Assembly: GCA_944385545.1 (NCBI GenBank)
Contig: CALWXQ010000004.1
Span: 1-56,367, forward strand
Direction: 5' to 3'
From: an uncultured Oscillospiraceae bacterium
GTDB lineage: Bacteria > Bacillota > Clostridia > Oscillospirales > Oscillospiraceae
DNA length: 56,367 nt
A program made the translations under genes and the position numbers. Under the pieces are notes generated by a model. The model saw only the letters and a list, made by a program, of their open reading frames with translations, searched no databases and had not been told where the DNA came from. The number at the start of each line of letters is the position of its first letter. Position 1 is the first letter of the stretch. Shown here piece by piece: positions 6,791 through 15,829 of the stretch.

Positions 6791-8986
6791 ATGGAAACTT
6801 TTGAAGAACACTACGCATCCATGCGGCAGACCATCCAAAAGCATATGCCCAACGCCGACATGGCTCTGATCGACCGGGCGGTGGAGTATGCCAATGTCAA
6901 GCATGAATTCCAGAAGCGCAAGGACGGCTCCCCCTATATCATCCACCCTCTGGCGGTGGCGGAGGTTGTGGCGGAGATGGGCCTGGATCAGGACGCCATT
7001 CTGGGCGCTCTGCTCCACGACTGCATCGAAGATACCGACGCCTCCCACGAGGAAATCGAGAAGCTGTTCGGCGGCACGGTGGCGCAGCTGGTGGAAGGGG
7101 TCACCAAGCTGACCCGGGCCAACTTCTCCACCTCCGAGCAGGCCCAGATGGAGAACCTGCGGAAAATGTTCATGGCCATGTCCAAGGACATCCGGGTGGT
7201 GCTGATCAAGATCGCCGACCGGCTGCATAACATGCGCACCATGCAGTACCAGACGCCCGCCAAGCAGATCAGCAAATGCCAGGAGACCATGGACATCTAC
7301 GCCCCCCTGGCCCACCGCCTGGGTATGCAGAAAATCAAATGGGAGCTGGAAGACCTGTCCATGCAGTACCTGGCCCCGGGTGAGTACGATGAGATCATGA
7401 CCTACCTGCGGGCCCATAAGGAGCAGGACGAGACCTTCATGCGCACCATCCAGGGCAAGATCACCCAGCGGCTGACCAATATGGGCATCCGCAACAATAC
7501 CTACGGGCGGATCAAGCATGTCTATTCCATTTACCGCAAGATGCAGGCCCAGGGCAAGACCATTGACGAGCTGTATGACATCTACGCCTTCCGGGTGATC
7601 GTGGACTCCATTCCCGACTGCTACAACGTTCTGGGCCATGTCCACGACCTGTTCAACCTGGTGCCGGGCCGGTTCAAGGACTATATCTCCACCCCCAAGC
7701 CCAACATGTACCAGTCTCTGCACACCACCGTCATCGGCTCCCAGGGCATCCCCTTCGAGGTGCAGATCCGAACCTGGGAAATGCACGAGACGGCGGAATA
7801 CGGCATCGCCGCCCACTGGAAGTATAAGCAAGGCTCCGGCGGCGGCAGCGAGAAGGACTTCGAGTGGGTGCGGCGGCTGCTGGAGACGCAGCAGGATTCC
7901 GATACGGAAGAATTCGTCCAGTCCATGAAGATCGATATGTTCGACGACGAGGTGTTCGTCTACACACCCAAGGGTCGGATCGTCTCCCTGCCGGCGGACT
8001 CCACCCCCATCGATTTCGCCTATGCCATCCACTCCGGGGTGGGCAACGCCATGATCGGCGCCAAGATCAACAACCGCATCGCCAACATCGACGCCCAGCT
8101 GCACAACGGCGATATCGTGGAAATCCTCACCTCCAAGTCCGCCAAAGGCCCCAGCCGGGACTGGCTGAGCATCTGCAAGTCCAACCAGGCCCGGACAAAG
8201 ATCAAGCAGTGGTTCAAGAAGGAGAAGCGGGAGGAGAACATCATCCACGGCAAGGCCGCCTTCGAAGCGGAGATGAAGCGGGTGGGCCTGCCCATGTCCG
8301 CCCTTTCCGATCCGGAGCTGGAAGCCCAGGTGTTGAAGAAGCTGTCCTCCTTCGATACCTGGGACGATATGTACGCCGCCATCGGCTACGGCGGACTCAC
8401 CGCCTCCAAGGCGGTGGGCCGGGTTCGGGACGACATCGCCCGGGCGGTGAAGGCCCAGGCTACGGACAAGCTCAACCAGAACCCCCTGCGAATGAAGCCG
8501 GACAGCGAAGCGGTTATACGCAACCGCCACGCCGTCAACGGCGTCATTGTAGAGGACATTGATTCGTGCATGATCAAGTTTGCCAAATGCTGCACTCCGG
8601 TGCCCGGGGACGCCATTGTGGGCTTCATCACCAAGGGCTTCGGCGTCAGCGTCCATCGGGCGGACTGCCCCAACGCCCAGAGCCGGAACGATCCCCGGCA
8701 AGCCGCCCGGTGGGTACGGGTGCGCTGGGCTGCCCAGGATGAGCAGCCCTTCGATACCACCCTGGAGCTGGACTGCATCACCAGAGACGGTCTGCTGCTG
8801 GATGTGGCTACGGTGATGACCACCGCCCGGGTTCGGGTGAAGGAGCTGTACGGCAAGGATCTGCCCGGCGGGCGGAGTACCTTCACCGTCCGCTTCCAGG
8901 TTCGGGACGTGGCGGAGCTGGAATCCATCCGGAAAAAGCTGCTGAATGTCCGGGATGTGGTCGGCTCCCGGCGGGGCCAGAATTGA
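6791..8986 (+). CDS. relA: bifunctional (p)ppGpp synthetase/hydrolase
   Basis: RelA/SpoT homologue (Rel) that makes and degrades (p)ppGpp in the stringent response. Domain order over 731 residues: HD hydrolase domain with LLHDCIEDT near 75 and RLHNMRTMQYQ near 145; synthetase domain with YGRIKHVYSIYRKM near 240 and RFKDYISTPKPNMYQSLHTT near 300; TGS domain with VFVYTPKGRIVSLP near 388; zinc-finger-like KCCTPVPGD near 600; C-terminal ACT domain. Because the HD motif is intact, hydrolysis should be possible. The ATG at 6791 gives the normal N-terminus; its ribosome site (AGGAAAGAGAG) is weak and distant. The gene starts 49 bp after recJ. Confidence 0.97.
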   Translation: METFEEHYASMRQTIQKHMPNADMALIDRAVEYANVKHEFQKRKDGSPYIIHPLAVAEVVAEMGLDQDAILGALLHDCIEDTDASHEEIEKLFGGTVAQLVEGVTKLTRANFSTSEQAQMENLRKMFMAMSKDIRVVLIKIADRLHNMRTMQYQTPAKQISKCQETMDIYAPLAHRLGMQKIKWELEDLSMQYLAPGEYDEIMTYLRAHKEQDETFMRTIQGKITQRLTNMGIRNNTYGRIKHVYSIYRKMQAQGKTIDELYDIYAFRVIVDSIPDCYNVLGHVHDLFNLVPGRFKDYISTPKPNMYQSLHTTVIGSQGIPFEVQIRTWEMHETAEYGIAAHWKYKQGSGGGSEKDFEWVRRLLETQQDSDTEEFVQSMKIDMFDDEVFVYTPKGRIVSLPADSTPIDFAYAIHSGVGNAMIGAKINNRIANIDAQLHNGDIVEILTSKSAKGPSRDWLSICKSNQARTKIKQWFKKEKREENIIHGKAAFEAEMKRVGLPMSALSDPELEAQVLKKLSSFDTWDDMYAAIGYGGLTASKAVGRVRDDIARAVKAQATDKLNQNPLRMKPDSEAVIRNRHAVNGVIVEDIDSCMIKFAKCCTPVPGDAIVGFITKGFGVSVHRADCPNAQSRNDPRQAARWVRVRWAAQDEQPFDTTLELDCITRDGLLLDVATVMTTARVRVKELYGKDLPGGRSTFTVRFQVRDVAELESIRKKLLNVRDVVGSRRGQN

Positions 8987-8996
8987 GAGGGTTTGC

Positions 8997-9464
8997 ATGC
9001 GAGCTGTATTGACAAGAGTTTCCCGCGCTTCTGTGACCATCGACGGGGAAGTGGTGGGCAAGATCGGCAGGGGCTTTCTCATTCTTTTGGGGGTTGGCCC
9101 CCGGGACACCTCCCGGGAGTGCCAATATCTGGCGGAGAAAGCCCTTGGCCTTCGGATCTTCACCGATGAAAACGACAAAATGAACCTGGGGCTGGAGGCG
9201 GTGCAGGGGGAAGTGCTGGTGGTCAGCCAGTTCACCCTTTACGGCAACTGCCGCAAGGGCCGCCGTCCCAGCTTCACCGATGCCGCCCCGCCGGAGCTGG
9301 GGGAGCGGCTGTATGAAGAATTTCTGGAGCACTGCGCCCGGCTGGGATATCCGCCGCAGCACGGCCGGTTCGGCGCCTCCATGGAGGTTGCCTCGGTGAA
9401 CGACGGGCCGGTGACGCTGCTGCTGGACACCGACCAGCTCATGGACGCCCCCCGGCGGGGCTGA
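8997..9464 (+). CDS. dtd: D-aminoacyl-tRNA deacylase
   Basis: Hydrolyses D-amino acids from mischarged tRNA. The 155-residue length is typical, with MRAVLTRVSRASVTIDGE at the start, the catalytic SQFTLYG motif near residue 79 and the Gly-cisPro motif NDGPVTLLLD near 137. The start at 8997 follows GAGAGGG; it begins 10 bp after the relA stop, consistent with an operon. Confidence 0.97.
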   Translation: MRAVLTRVSRASVTIDGEVVGKIGRGFLILLGVGPRDTSRECQYLAEKALGLRIFTDENDKMNLGLEAVQGEVLVVSQFTLYGNCRKGRRPSFTDAAPPELGERLYEEFLEHCARLGYPPQHGRFGASMEVASVNDGPVTLLLDTDQLMDAPRRG

Positions 9465-9476
9465 GGAGGAAGAATT

Positions 9477-10067
9477 ATGCCGAACATCCATACCCTGTCT
9501 CTGGGAGCATACCAGACCAATTGCTACATCTTCCATGGGGAAGGGAGTAAAACCTGCTGTCTGGTGGATCCGGGCTATGAGCCGGAGACTGTGCTGGCAG
9601 AGCTGGCCCGGCTGGGCCTGACCCCGGAGGCCATCCTGCTCACCCACGGCCATTTTGACCATGTGGGCGCCGTCCGGGCCATTGCCGGGCAGACCGGCTG
9701 CCCGGTCTACCTCTGTCCGGAGGAGCTGTCCATGCCTCCTATGATGACCGCAGGGCCGCTGTACTACACCCATACCTACACGGAAGGGGACTGCCTGACC
9801 CTGGCAGGGACGCACATCGCCGTGCTCCACACCCCGGGCCATACCCCCGGCTCGGTGTGCCTGAAGGTGGAGAACGCCTTGTTCAGCGGAGATACCCTGT
9901 TCGCCGGGAGCTGCGGCCGTACCGACCTGCCCGGTGGGGATTGGGACACCATCCGCGGATCCCTGGCCCGGCTGGCAGCCATAGAGGAAGACCTGGCTGT
10001 CTTCCCCGGCCATGGAGAGGCCACCACCCTGGCTGTGGAAAAACGATATAACCCGTACATGAGATAA
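9477..10067 (+). CDS. metallo-beta-lactamase-fold hydrolase (glyoxalase II-like)
   Basis: Cytoplasmic zinc hydrolase of the YqgX/glyoxalase II-like type. HTHGHFDHVGA near residue 54 is the HxHxDH metal motif, HTPGHTPGS near 122 supplies a further histidine, FSGDTLFAGSCGR near 140 the bridging aspartate, and FPGHGEATT near 182 the last histidine. At 196 residues it lacks the C-terminal domain of true glyoxalase II. The start at 9477 follows GAGGAGG; it sits 12 bp after dtd. The physiological thioester or other substrate is unknown. Confidence 0.9.
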   Translation: MPNIHTLSLGAYQTNCYIFHGEGSKTCCLVDPGYEPETVLAELARLGLTPEAILLTHGHFDHVGAVRAIAGQTGCPVYLCPEELSMPPMMTAGPLYYTHTYTEGDCLTLAGTHIAVLHTPGHTPGSVCLKVENALFSGDTLFAGSCGRTDLPGGDWDTIRGSLARLAAIEEDLAVFPGHGEATTLAVEKRYNPYMR

Positions 10068-10072
10068 CGACT

Positions 10073-11500
10073 ATGGATTTGAAATTGATCGGTCACGACG
10101 ACCGTTATGCCGTGGAGCAGCTGCAAATGTCCCTGTTCCCCGGGGATTCGCCCGGGGAGGCGGTAAGCGCCCTGCACCGGGGCAAGACCTGGCTCACCGC
10201 GGTGACCAGGATCACCCTGGACGGCAGGACTGTCACCCGCCGGCGGCGGGTAAGGGCCGGGGAGGAAACCGTGCGCCTGCGGCGGCGGGCCTTGCAGCAG
10301 AGCTATTATCTGGCGGCCCGGGAATTTCTCCCCGGGCCGCCTCCCTGGGGGGCCTTGGCCGGGGTTCGGCCCACCAAGCTCACCACCCGGCATATGCTGG
10401 AGGGGGGCACCCCCGCTTCCGCGGAGAAGCTTTTGAAGGATGTGTACTATGTCACCCCCAGCCGGCGGAAGCTGGCGGTGGACTGCTCCGCCGCCACCGT
10501 CCGGGCGGCGGGACTGTTGGAGCCTGGGGACGTGTCGGTGTATGTGGGCATCCCATTCTGCCCCACCCGCTGCGCCTATTGCAGCTTCGTCAGCCGCACC
10601 ATCGGCAAGCAGACACAGCTGCTGGAGCCTTACCTGGAGGCCCTGATCCGGGAGCTGACCCTTACCGGAGAGCTGCTGAAGGATTCCGGACGCCGGGCGC
10701 GCACGGTGTACATCGGCGGCGGGACTCCCACCACCCTGTCCACGGCCCAGATGATCCGGCTGCTGGAGGCCGTGGGCCGGACGCTGGATCTTTCCCGGTG
10801 CCTGGAATTTACCGTGGAGGGCGGCCGCCCGGACACCCTGGACTTAGAAAAGCTCCGGGCCATCCGGGATCACGGCGCCGACCGCATGAGTATCAACCCC
10901 CAGACCATGGAGGACGGGGTGCTCCGGGCCTGCGGCCGTCACCACACCGCCGACGATGTGCTCCGGGCCTACAGCCAGGCCCGGGAGGCGGGCTTTGCCG
11001 CCATCAATATGGATCTTATCGCGGGTCTGCCCGGGGACAGCCCCCAGGGCTTCCGCCGCTCCCTGGACACGGTGGCGGCGCTGAACCCCGACAACATCAC
11101 CGTCCACACCCTGGCGCTGAAGAAGGGGGCTGACCTGTTTCAGAGCCGGGAGGGCCTGGCTTCCGCCGGGGATGTGGCTGACATGGTGGACTATGCCGGC
11201 CGGACGCTGCGTGCCCTTGACTACAAGCCCTACTACCTCTACCGCCAGAAGTACATGTCCGGCAGCTTTGAAAACGTAGGCTGGAGCCGGGAGGGAACGG
11301 ACTGCCTGTATAACATCTACATGATGGAGGAGGTTCATACCATCCTGTCTATCGGCGGCGGGGGGATGAACAAGGTGAATTTCCCTGATGGCAGCCTTCG
11401 CCGGTTCCACAACCCCAAATTTCCGGAGCAGTATATGCAGATGCTCGACACCGTTTTACAGCAGAAGCGGGAATTGTTTGCCCTGATGGACAGCATGTGA
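10073..11500 (+). CDS. hemZ: HemZ-like radical SAM coproporphyrinogen III oxidase
   Basis: Radical SAM protein of the HemN superfamily, HemZ branch. The cluster motif CPTRCAYC places Cys163, Cys167 and Cys170 at the 4Fe-4S site, following YVGIPF; IGGGTPTTLS near residue 224 and GLPGD near 325 are typical of the superfamily. HemZ proteins carry a roughly 150-residue N-terminal extension, as seen here (475 residues in total). The gene begins 5 bp after the upstream hydrolase with a poor ribosome site, suggesting translational coupling. Oxygen-independent porphyrin oxidation is assigned to the family, but the activity of many HemZ copies in organisms without full heme synthesis is uncertain. Confidence 0.9.
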   Translation: MDLKLIGHDDRYAVEQLQMSLFPGDSPGEAVSALHRGKTWLTAVTRITLDGRTVTRRRRVRAGEETVRLRRRALQQSYYLAAREFLPGPPPWGALAGVRPTKLTTRHMLEGGTPASAEKLLKDVYYVTPSRRKLAVDCSAATVRAAGLLEPGDVSVYVGIPFCPTRCAYCSFVSRTIGKQTQLLEPYLEALIRELTLTGELLKDSGRRARTVYIGGGTPTTLSTAQMIRLLEAVGRTLDLSRCLEFTVEGGRPDTLDLEKLRAIRDHGADRMSINPQTMEDGVLRACGRHHTADDVLRAYSQAREAGFAAINMDLIAGLPGDSPQGFRRSLDTVAALNPDNITVHTLALKKGADLFQSREGLASAGDVADMVDYAGRTLRALDYKPYYLYRQKYMSGSFENVGWSREGTDCLYNIYMMEEVHTILSIGGGGMNKVNFPDGSLRRFHNPKFPEQYMQMLDTVLQQKRELFALMDSM

Positions 11501-11522
11501 CCCCTTTTGCCCCAGGAAAGGA

Positions 11523-12866
11523 ATGACCCGCTTGGATGCTTTGATCTCCAACGTCACCGCGGTGACCATGAATCCCCAGATGGATGTGATCTTCGGCGCC
11601 TATATCGCCATTGATAAGGGCAAGATCCTCTCCATTACCAAAAATCCCCCTGCCCAGCCCCCCAAGACCATCATCGACGGCACCGGCATGGTGGCTATCC
11701 CCGGTCTGATCAACTGCCATACCCACCTGGCGACCGCTGTGCTGCGCAGCCTGCTGGACGATCTGGGCAATACCCAGGCCCTCCAGGCCCTGCTGCAAAA
11801 GGAGGCGGCCATGGATTCCCGGATGGCCAAGGCCGCGGCCCTGCTGGCCGTTGCCGAGTGCCTGCGCTTCGGTGTGACCTCGGTGTCGGATCTGTACTAC
11901 TACCCCGACGCCACGGCCCAGGCGGTGGCCCAGTCCGGGATCAAGGCCAATCTGGCCATGTCCAGCTACCGCTTCATCGACCAGAACGAGGACTTTGACT
12001 TTGAAACCGACGAGCAGTGCCGGGAGCTGGTGAAGGTCACGGAGAAATGGCACGGTTACGACGGCGGCCGGATCCGCATAGACGCCGGGATCTACGCCGA
12101 ATACACCAGCAACTATAAGCTCTGGGAGGGCCTGGTGGGCTACGCCTGGGAGAAGGGCCTGGGGATGCAGCTGCATCTGGCCCAGACCCAGGGGGAAGTT
12201 GACTCCTGCCTGGATCGCACCGGTATGGGCCCCGGGGAACTGCTCAGCTGCCACGGGATGTTCACTGTCCCCACCACCGCCGCGGGCTGTACATATCTTT
12301 CCCCTGAGGAGCGTAAACTACTGGGGAAGAAGAAGGTCACCGCCGTGGCTACCCCCCTGGCCGCCAGCAAAAGCGGACTGGCGGCAACCCCCATGGCGGA
12401 CTGCCTGAAGGCGGGGATGAACGTGGCCCTGGGTACCGGCGGCGCGGTGGAGTGCGGCAATCTGGACATGTTCGAAACCATGCGCTATGCCGCCATGAAC
12501 GCCCGTCAGGCGGGGGAGGATCCCTCCGCCCTGCCCGCCCAGGCGGCCCTGCTTATGGCCACCGTCACCGGCGCCCAGGCTCAGGGCCGGGCCAAGGAGT
12601 GCGGCATGCTGGCCCCGGGAATGGACGCGGACGTGGTGCTGGTGGACTTCTCCGCTCCCCACCTGATGCCCTGCCACAATGTGCTCAACGCCCTGGTCTG
12701 GTCTGCCAAGGGCGGAGACGTGGCCATGACCATGGTTCGGGGCAGGATCCTCTACCAAAACGGCGCCTTCCCCACCATCGACCTGAAGGAAGTGGTGACG
12801 GAGCTGACGGAGTACGCCATCCCCCATCTGTTTGCCCAGACCCAGCAAGGAGGCAGCCATGTCTGA
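11523..12866 (+). CDS. MtaD/SahD-like amidohydrolase with altered metal site
   Basis: Cytoplasmic amidohydrolase-fold protein closest in layout to 5'-methylthioadenosine/S-adenosylhomocysteine deaminases (TIGR/COG0402 type, 447 residues). The first metal motif NCHTHL (His66, His68) and a later LHLAQTQGEV (His218) are present. The segment that normally reads VAHCPxSN near residue 275 is instead VTAVATPLAASKSG, without the histidine, and the normally essential GTDG appears as GTGG (Gly306). Substrate and even activity are therefore doubtful. An AGGAAAGG site precedes the ATG at 11523. The last 8 bp overlap the following flippase gene. Confidence 0.82.
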   Translation: MTRLDALISNVTAVTMNPQMDVIFGAYIAIDKGKILSITKNPPAQPPKTIIDGTGMVAIPGLINCHTHLATAVLRSLLDDLGNTQALQALLQKEAAMDSRMAKAAALLAVAECLRFGVTSVSDLYYYPDATAQAVAQSGIKANLAMSSYRFIDQNEDFDFETDEQCRELVKVTEKWHGYDGGRIRIDAGIYAEYTSNYKLWEGLVGYAWEKGLGMQLHLAQTQGEVDSCLDRTGMGPGELLSCHGMFTVPTTAAGCTYLSPEERKLLGKKKVTAVATPLAASKSGLAATPMADCLKAGMNVALGTGGAVECGNLDMFETMRYAAMNARQAGEDPSALPAQAALLMATVTGAQAQGRAKECGMLAPGMDADVVLVDFSAPHLMPCHNVLNALVWSAKGGDVAMTMVRGRILYQNGAFPTIDLKEVVTELTEYAIPHLFAQTQQGGSHV

Positions 12867-14454
12867 TACCAAGAACCAGCAGAATTTCCTCCAGGGTACC
12901 GCGCTGCTGGCCGTAGCCACGGCCATTGTCAAGATCATCGGCGCCCTGTACAAAATTCCCCTCAACGCCATCATCGGCGAGCGGGGGTTCGGCTATTTCA
13001 ATACCGCCTACGAGATCTACAATGTGCTTCTGATGATCTCCACCGCCGGACTGCCGGTGGCCATGAGCCGGATGATCTCCCAGGCCAATTCCCTGGGTCA
13101 TTATAACCAGGTGCGCCGGACCTACCGAACCTGCCGGGGGATCTTCCTGGGGCTGGGCATCAGCGGCGGCTTGCTGATGACGGTGTTCTGCCGGGAGCTG
13201 GCCGCCTTCCAGAACCAGCCTGACGCCTGGGCGGCCATCGGCTGCCTCGGCCCCTGCGCCCTGCTGATCTGCGTTATGAGCACCTACCGGGGCTTCTTCC
13301 AGGGCCAGGGCAATATGCTGCCGACCTCCGTCTCCCAGGTGCTGGAGGCGGTGGTGAAGCTCATCGTGGGCATCGCCGCGGCCCTTGCGTTCCTGAAGGT
13401 TACAGGCAGCATCCCCCTGGCCGCCGGCGGCGCCATTCTGGGGGTTACTGCCAGCTGCCTGGTGTCGTCGGTCTACCTGTTCAGCCGGTTCCACAGAAGC
13501 TTTGCCCTGCTCCCCCTGTCCGGAGAGGATCCCCGTTCCTACGGGGAGACCGCCAAGGGTCTGCTGCTCATCGCCGTGCCTATCACCGTCGGCTCCGCGG
13601 GCTTGCAGATATTGACCATGCTGGAAACCAAGATCTATATGGGCCAGCTGCTCTCCCTGGGCTACAGTCAAAGCGCCGCGGATGTCATGCGGGGCATTTA
13701 CGGCATGACCCAGACCATTTTTAACATGCCCTGCGCCTTCATCACCCCCATTACCATCAGCATCATCCCCGCCATTACCGCCCAGCTGACCCTGTGCAAC
13801 GACCAGGGGGCCAAGGCCACCGAGGAATCCGCCGTCCGGGTCACCGGTCTGGTATCCATGCCCTGCGCCCTGGGACTGGCGCTGATGGCCGAGCCGGTGA
13901 CCGCTCTGCTGGGAGGCTACAGCGGCGAGAATCTGGTTCTTGCTACCAAGCTGATGACCATTCTGGGGATCAGCATCGCCTTCAACGCGGTGGTGCTGGT
14001 GACCACCGCCATTATGCAGGCCCACGGCCGGGCGGTTCGTCCGGTAATCAATATGCTGATCGGCGGCGTGCTGAAGCTGGCGGCGGTGTATATCCTCACC
14101 GGCAATCCCAACATCGGTATCGTGGGCACCCCCATCGGCACCCTGCTGTGCTATGCCGCCATCTCGGTGCTGAACCTGTTCTCCATGAAGACCCTGCTCA
14201 AGAACCCTCCGGCGGTGCTTCGGAACCTGGCCCGCTCCTTCCTGTCCGCCGCTGTGATGGGGCTATTCGTCTGGGGCGCCCTGGAGGGGCTGAAGGCCCT
14301 GGGCATCACCAGCTATCTGATCCTGTGCCCGCTGCCCATCGCCCTGGGCATGGCGGTATACCTGGCGGCGGCTTTGAAGTTCAAGGCCATCACCCGGGAA
14401 GACTGCCTGCTGCTTCCCAAAGGCGAGAAGGTGGTAAAACTCCTGAAATTATAA
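12859..14454 (+). CDS. SpoVB-like polysaccharide/lipid flippase (MOP superfamily)
   Basis: Multi-drug/oligosaccharidyl-lipid/polysaccharide exporter-fold protein with about 14 membrane segments over 531 residues. The N-terminus GTALLAVATAIVKIIGALYK followed by PLNAIIGERGFGYFNTAYEIYN is characteristic of the stage V sporulation protein B group and related Firmicute flippases. The start at 12859 is supported by AAGGAGG 7 nt upstream and overlaps the amidohydrolase stop, so the two are co-translated. Family members are thought to move lipid-linked envelope precursors; whether this copy serves spore cortex or vegetative wall cannot be told. Confidence 0.87.
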   Translation: MSDTKNQQNFLQGTALLAVATAIVKIIGALYKIPLNAIIGERGFGYFNTAYEIYNVLLMISTAGLPVAMSRMISQANSLGHYNQVRRTYRTCRGIFLGLGISGGLLMTVFCRELAAFQNQPDAWAAIGCLGPCALLICVMSTYRGFFQGQGNMLPTSVSQVLEAVVKLIVGIAAALAFLKVTGSIPLAAGGAILGVTASCLVSSVYLFSRFHRSFALLPLSGEDPRSYGETAKGLLLIAVPITVGSAGLQILTMLETKIYMGQLLSLGYSQSAADVMRGIYGMTQTIFNMPCAFITPITISIIPAITAQLTLCNDQGAKATEESAVRVTGLVSMPCALGLALMAEPVTALLGGYSGENLVLATKLMTILGISIAFNAVVLVTTAIMQAHGRAVRPVINMLIGGVLKLAAVYILTGNPNIGIVGTPIGTLLCYAAISVLNLFSMKTLLKNPPAVLRNLARSFLSAAVMGLFVWGALEGLKALGITSYLILCPLPIALGMAVYLAAALKFKAITREDCLLLPKGEKVVKLLKL

Positions 14455-14471
14455 AAATCCGAAAAAATAGC

Positions 14472-14500
14472 TTGCATTTTTCCGGTAGTTATGTTAATCT
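14472..14500 (+). promoter_or_regulatory. putative hup-rqcP promoter
   Basis: TTGCAT (14472-14477), 17-bp spacer, TAATCT (14495-14500), 87 bp upstream of the hup start, in an AT-rich gap after the flippase gene. Confidence 0.45.
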
Positions 14501-14586
14501 AGATTCGATTTTTCGCAATAAGCCCAACTGCGGGTAGCCGCAGCGTCCGGGCGCTGCTACTATAGGAGAGGAGAAAAACAATACCT

Positions 14587-14862
14587 ATGAATAAGACGGA
14601 ACTCATTACCGCCGCCGCCGAAAGCGCCGGCCTGACCAAGAAGGATACTGAGCGGGTGCTTTCCGCTGCTTTTGACGCCATTACCGCCGCCCTGGTCAAG
14701 GGGGAGAAGGTTCAGCTGTCCGGCTTCGGCACCTTTGAGACCAAGCACAGAGACGCCCGCACCGGCCGCAACCCCCACACCCGGGAGACCATTGAGATCC
14801 CTGCCACCCGCGTGCCGGTGTTCAAGCCCAGCAAGGCTCTGAAGGACAACGTGGCCAAGTAA
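14587..14862 (+). CDS. hup: HU-family DNA-binding protein
   Basis: Histone-like nucleoid protein that bends DNA as a dimer. The 91-residue sequence starts MNKTELI, has the core GEKVQLSGFGTFE near residue 38 and the DNA-binding arm ARTGRNPHTRETIEIPA with the intercalating proline region near 60-70, ending in PVFKPSKALKD. An AGGAGAGGAG site lies about 13 nt upstream of the ATG. rqcP follows after 3 bp, a linkage common in Firmicutes. Confidence 0.96.
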   Translation: MNKTELITAAAESAGLTKKDTERVLSAAFDAITAALVKGEKVQLSGFGTFETKHRDARTGRNPHTRETIEIPATRVPVFKPSKALKDNVAK

Positions 14863-14865
14863 GCT

Positions 14866-15105
14866 ATGCGTCTGGATAAGTTTCTCAAGGTATCCCGGCT
14901 GATTAAGCGCCGCAGCGTAGCCAACGAAGCCTGTGACAACGGCCGCATCAGCGTGAACGGTCGGGTGGTGAAGGCCAGCTACGATGTGAAGGTAGGGGAT
15001 CGGATCGAGATTGCCATGGGCACCAGAACGGTGGCCGTGGAGGTTTTGCAGGTGGCGGAGGCCGTCCGCAAGGACGACGCCTCGGCCATGTACAAGGAAT
15101 TATAA
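14866..15105 (+). CDS. rqcP: S4-domain ribosome quality control protein RqcP
   Basis: Small S4 RNA-binding protein (79 residues) related to B. subtilis YabO/RqcP, which acts with RqcH in adding alanine tails to stalled nascent chains on the 50S subunit. Seen: MRLDKFLKVSRLIKRRSVA, the S4 hairpin GRISVNGRVVKAS and VGDRIEI. It begins 3 bp after hup without a strong ribosome site of its own, so coupling to hup translation is likely, and ends just before a strong terminator. Confidence 0.94.
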   Translation: MRLDKFLKVSRLIKRRSVANEACDNGRISVNGRVVKASYDVKVGDRIEIAMGTRTVAVEVLQVAEAVRKDDASAMYKEL

Positions 15106-15108
15106 AAA

Positions 15109-15150
15109 ATGGGTTGTCTCGAAACGTTTGTTTTGAGACAACCCATTTTT
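15109..15150. terminator. bidirectional terminator between rqcP and bioY
   Basis: A 13-bp stem, AATGGGTTGTCTC with GAGACAACCCATT, has U-rich tails in both directions and can end both the plus-strand hup-rqcP and the minus-strand bioY transcripts. Its sequence closely resembles the hairpins at 25019 and 52238. Confidence 0.92.
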
Positions 15151-15170
15151 ATGCGCGGAGGGCCGCGTCC

Positions 15171-15695
15171 TCAGGCAAAGCGGCGCAGCCGCCGGGAGAT
15201 GGCGTAGGCCAGGGCGATCTTCACCCCGTCAGGCAGTAGGTAGGGGAGCACACACTTAACCACCACCGCGACCAGGCCGATCCCGCCGCCGGCGTAGACC
15301 TGGAACCACAGACTGCCGCACAGGTAGCACACAGCCATCCCCAGGGCCATGGACACAGGCACGGCTGCCTTGCCCAGGGACTTGGCAGGCTTCTCCAAGG
15401 CCCAGTAGACCAGGCCGGACAGGAGGAAGCCCCAGATGTAGCCTCCGGTGATCCCCACCAGGGAGCCGATGCCCCCTTTGAAGCCGGAGAATACCGGCAG
15501 GCCCACCGCTCCCAGCAGCAGGTAGATCAGGATGCTCAGGCTGCCCCATTTGCCGCCCAAAACGCCCAGGGTCAGGAACACGGCAAAGGTCTGCATGGTA
15601 AAGGCGATGTCCAGCACCGGGACGCTGATCCAGGCGCAGATGGCGGTCAGGGCGGCAAACAGGCTGCACAGCAGCATTTTTCGCAGGTTCTTCAT
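15171..15695 (-). CDS. bioY: biotin transporter BioY
   Basis: Substrate-binding membrane subunit (S component) of an ECF-type or stand-alone biotin importer. The 174-residue protein has six predicted membrane segments and the BioY signatures PVLDIAFTMQTFAVFL near residue 26, GLPVFSGFKGGIGSL near 65 and TGGYIWGF near 84. The start at 15695 follows GAGAGGAA. No BirA operator (TTGTTAACC-like palindrome) is visible upstream. It lies 134 bp downstream of the ADP-ribosylglycohydrolase-like gene and could be read through from it. Confidence 0.93.
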   Translation of the reverse strand: MKNLRKMLLCSLFAALTAICAWISVPVLDIAFTMQTFAVFLTLGVLGGKWGSLSILIYLLLGAVGLPVFSGFKGGIGSLVGITGGYIWGFLLSGLVYWALEKPAKSLGKAAVPVSMALGMAVCYLCGSLWFQVYAGGGIGLVAVVVKCVLPYLLPDGVKIALAYAISRRLRRFA

Positions 15696-15829
15696 AGCAA
15701 TTCCTCTCTTTTCTTTCTTTTAAAGAAACGCTTGCCCAGTGAATCAAAGCTTCATTGGTTTCCCGGTGTGGGGCAAACGCAGTCGCTGCCCGCGGCGGCG
15801 GGCAGCGGCGCGGGAGGCACGGCATTGGG

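Noticed and set aside
6419-9235. A 938-codon minus-strand open frame
   Set aside because: Antisense of recJ, relA and dtd; no ribosome site and no recognisable domain.
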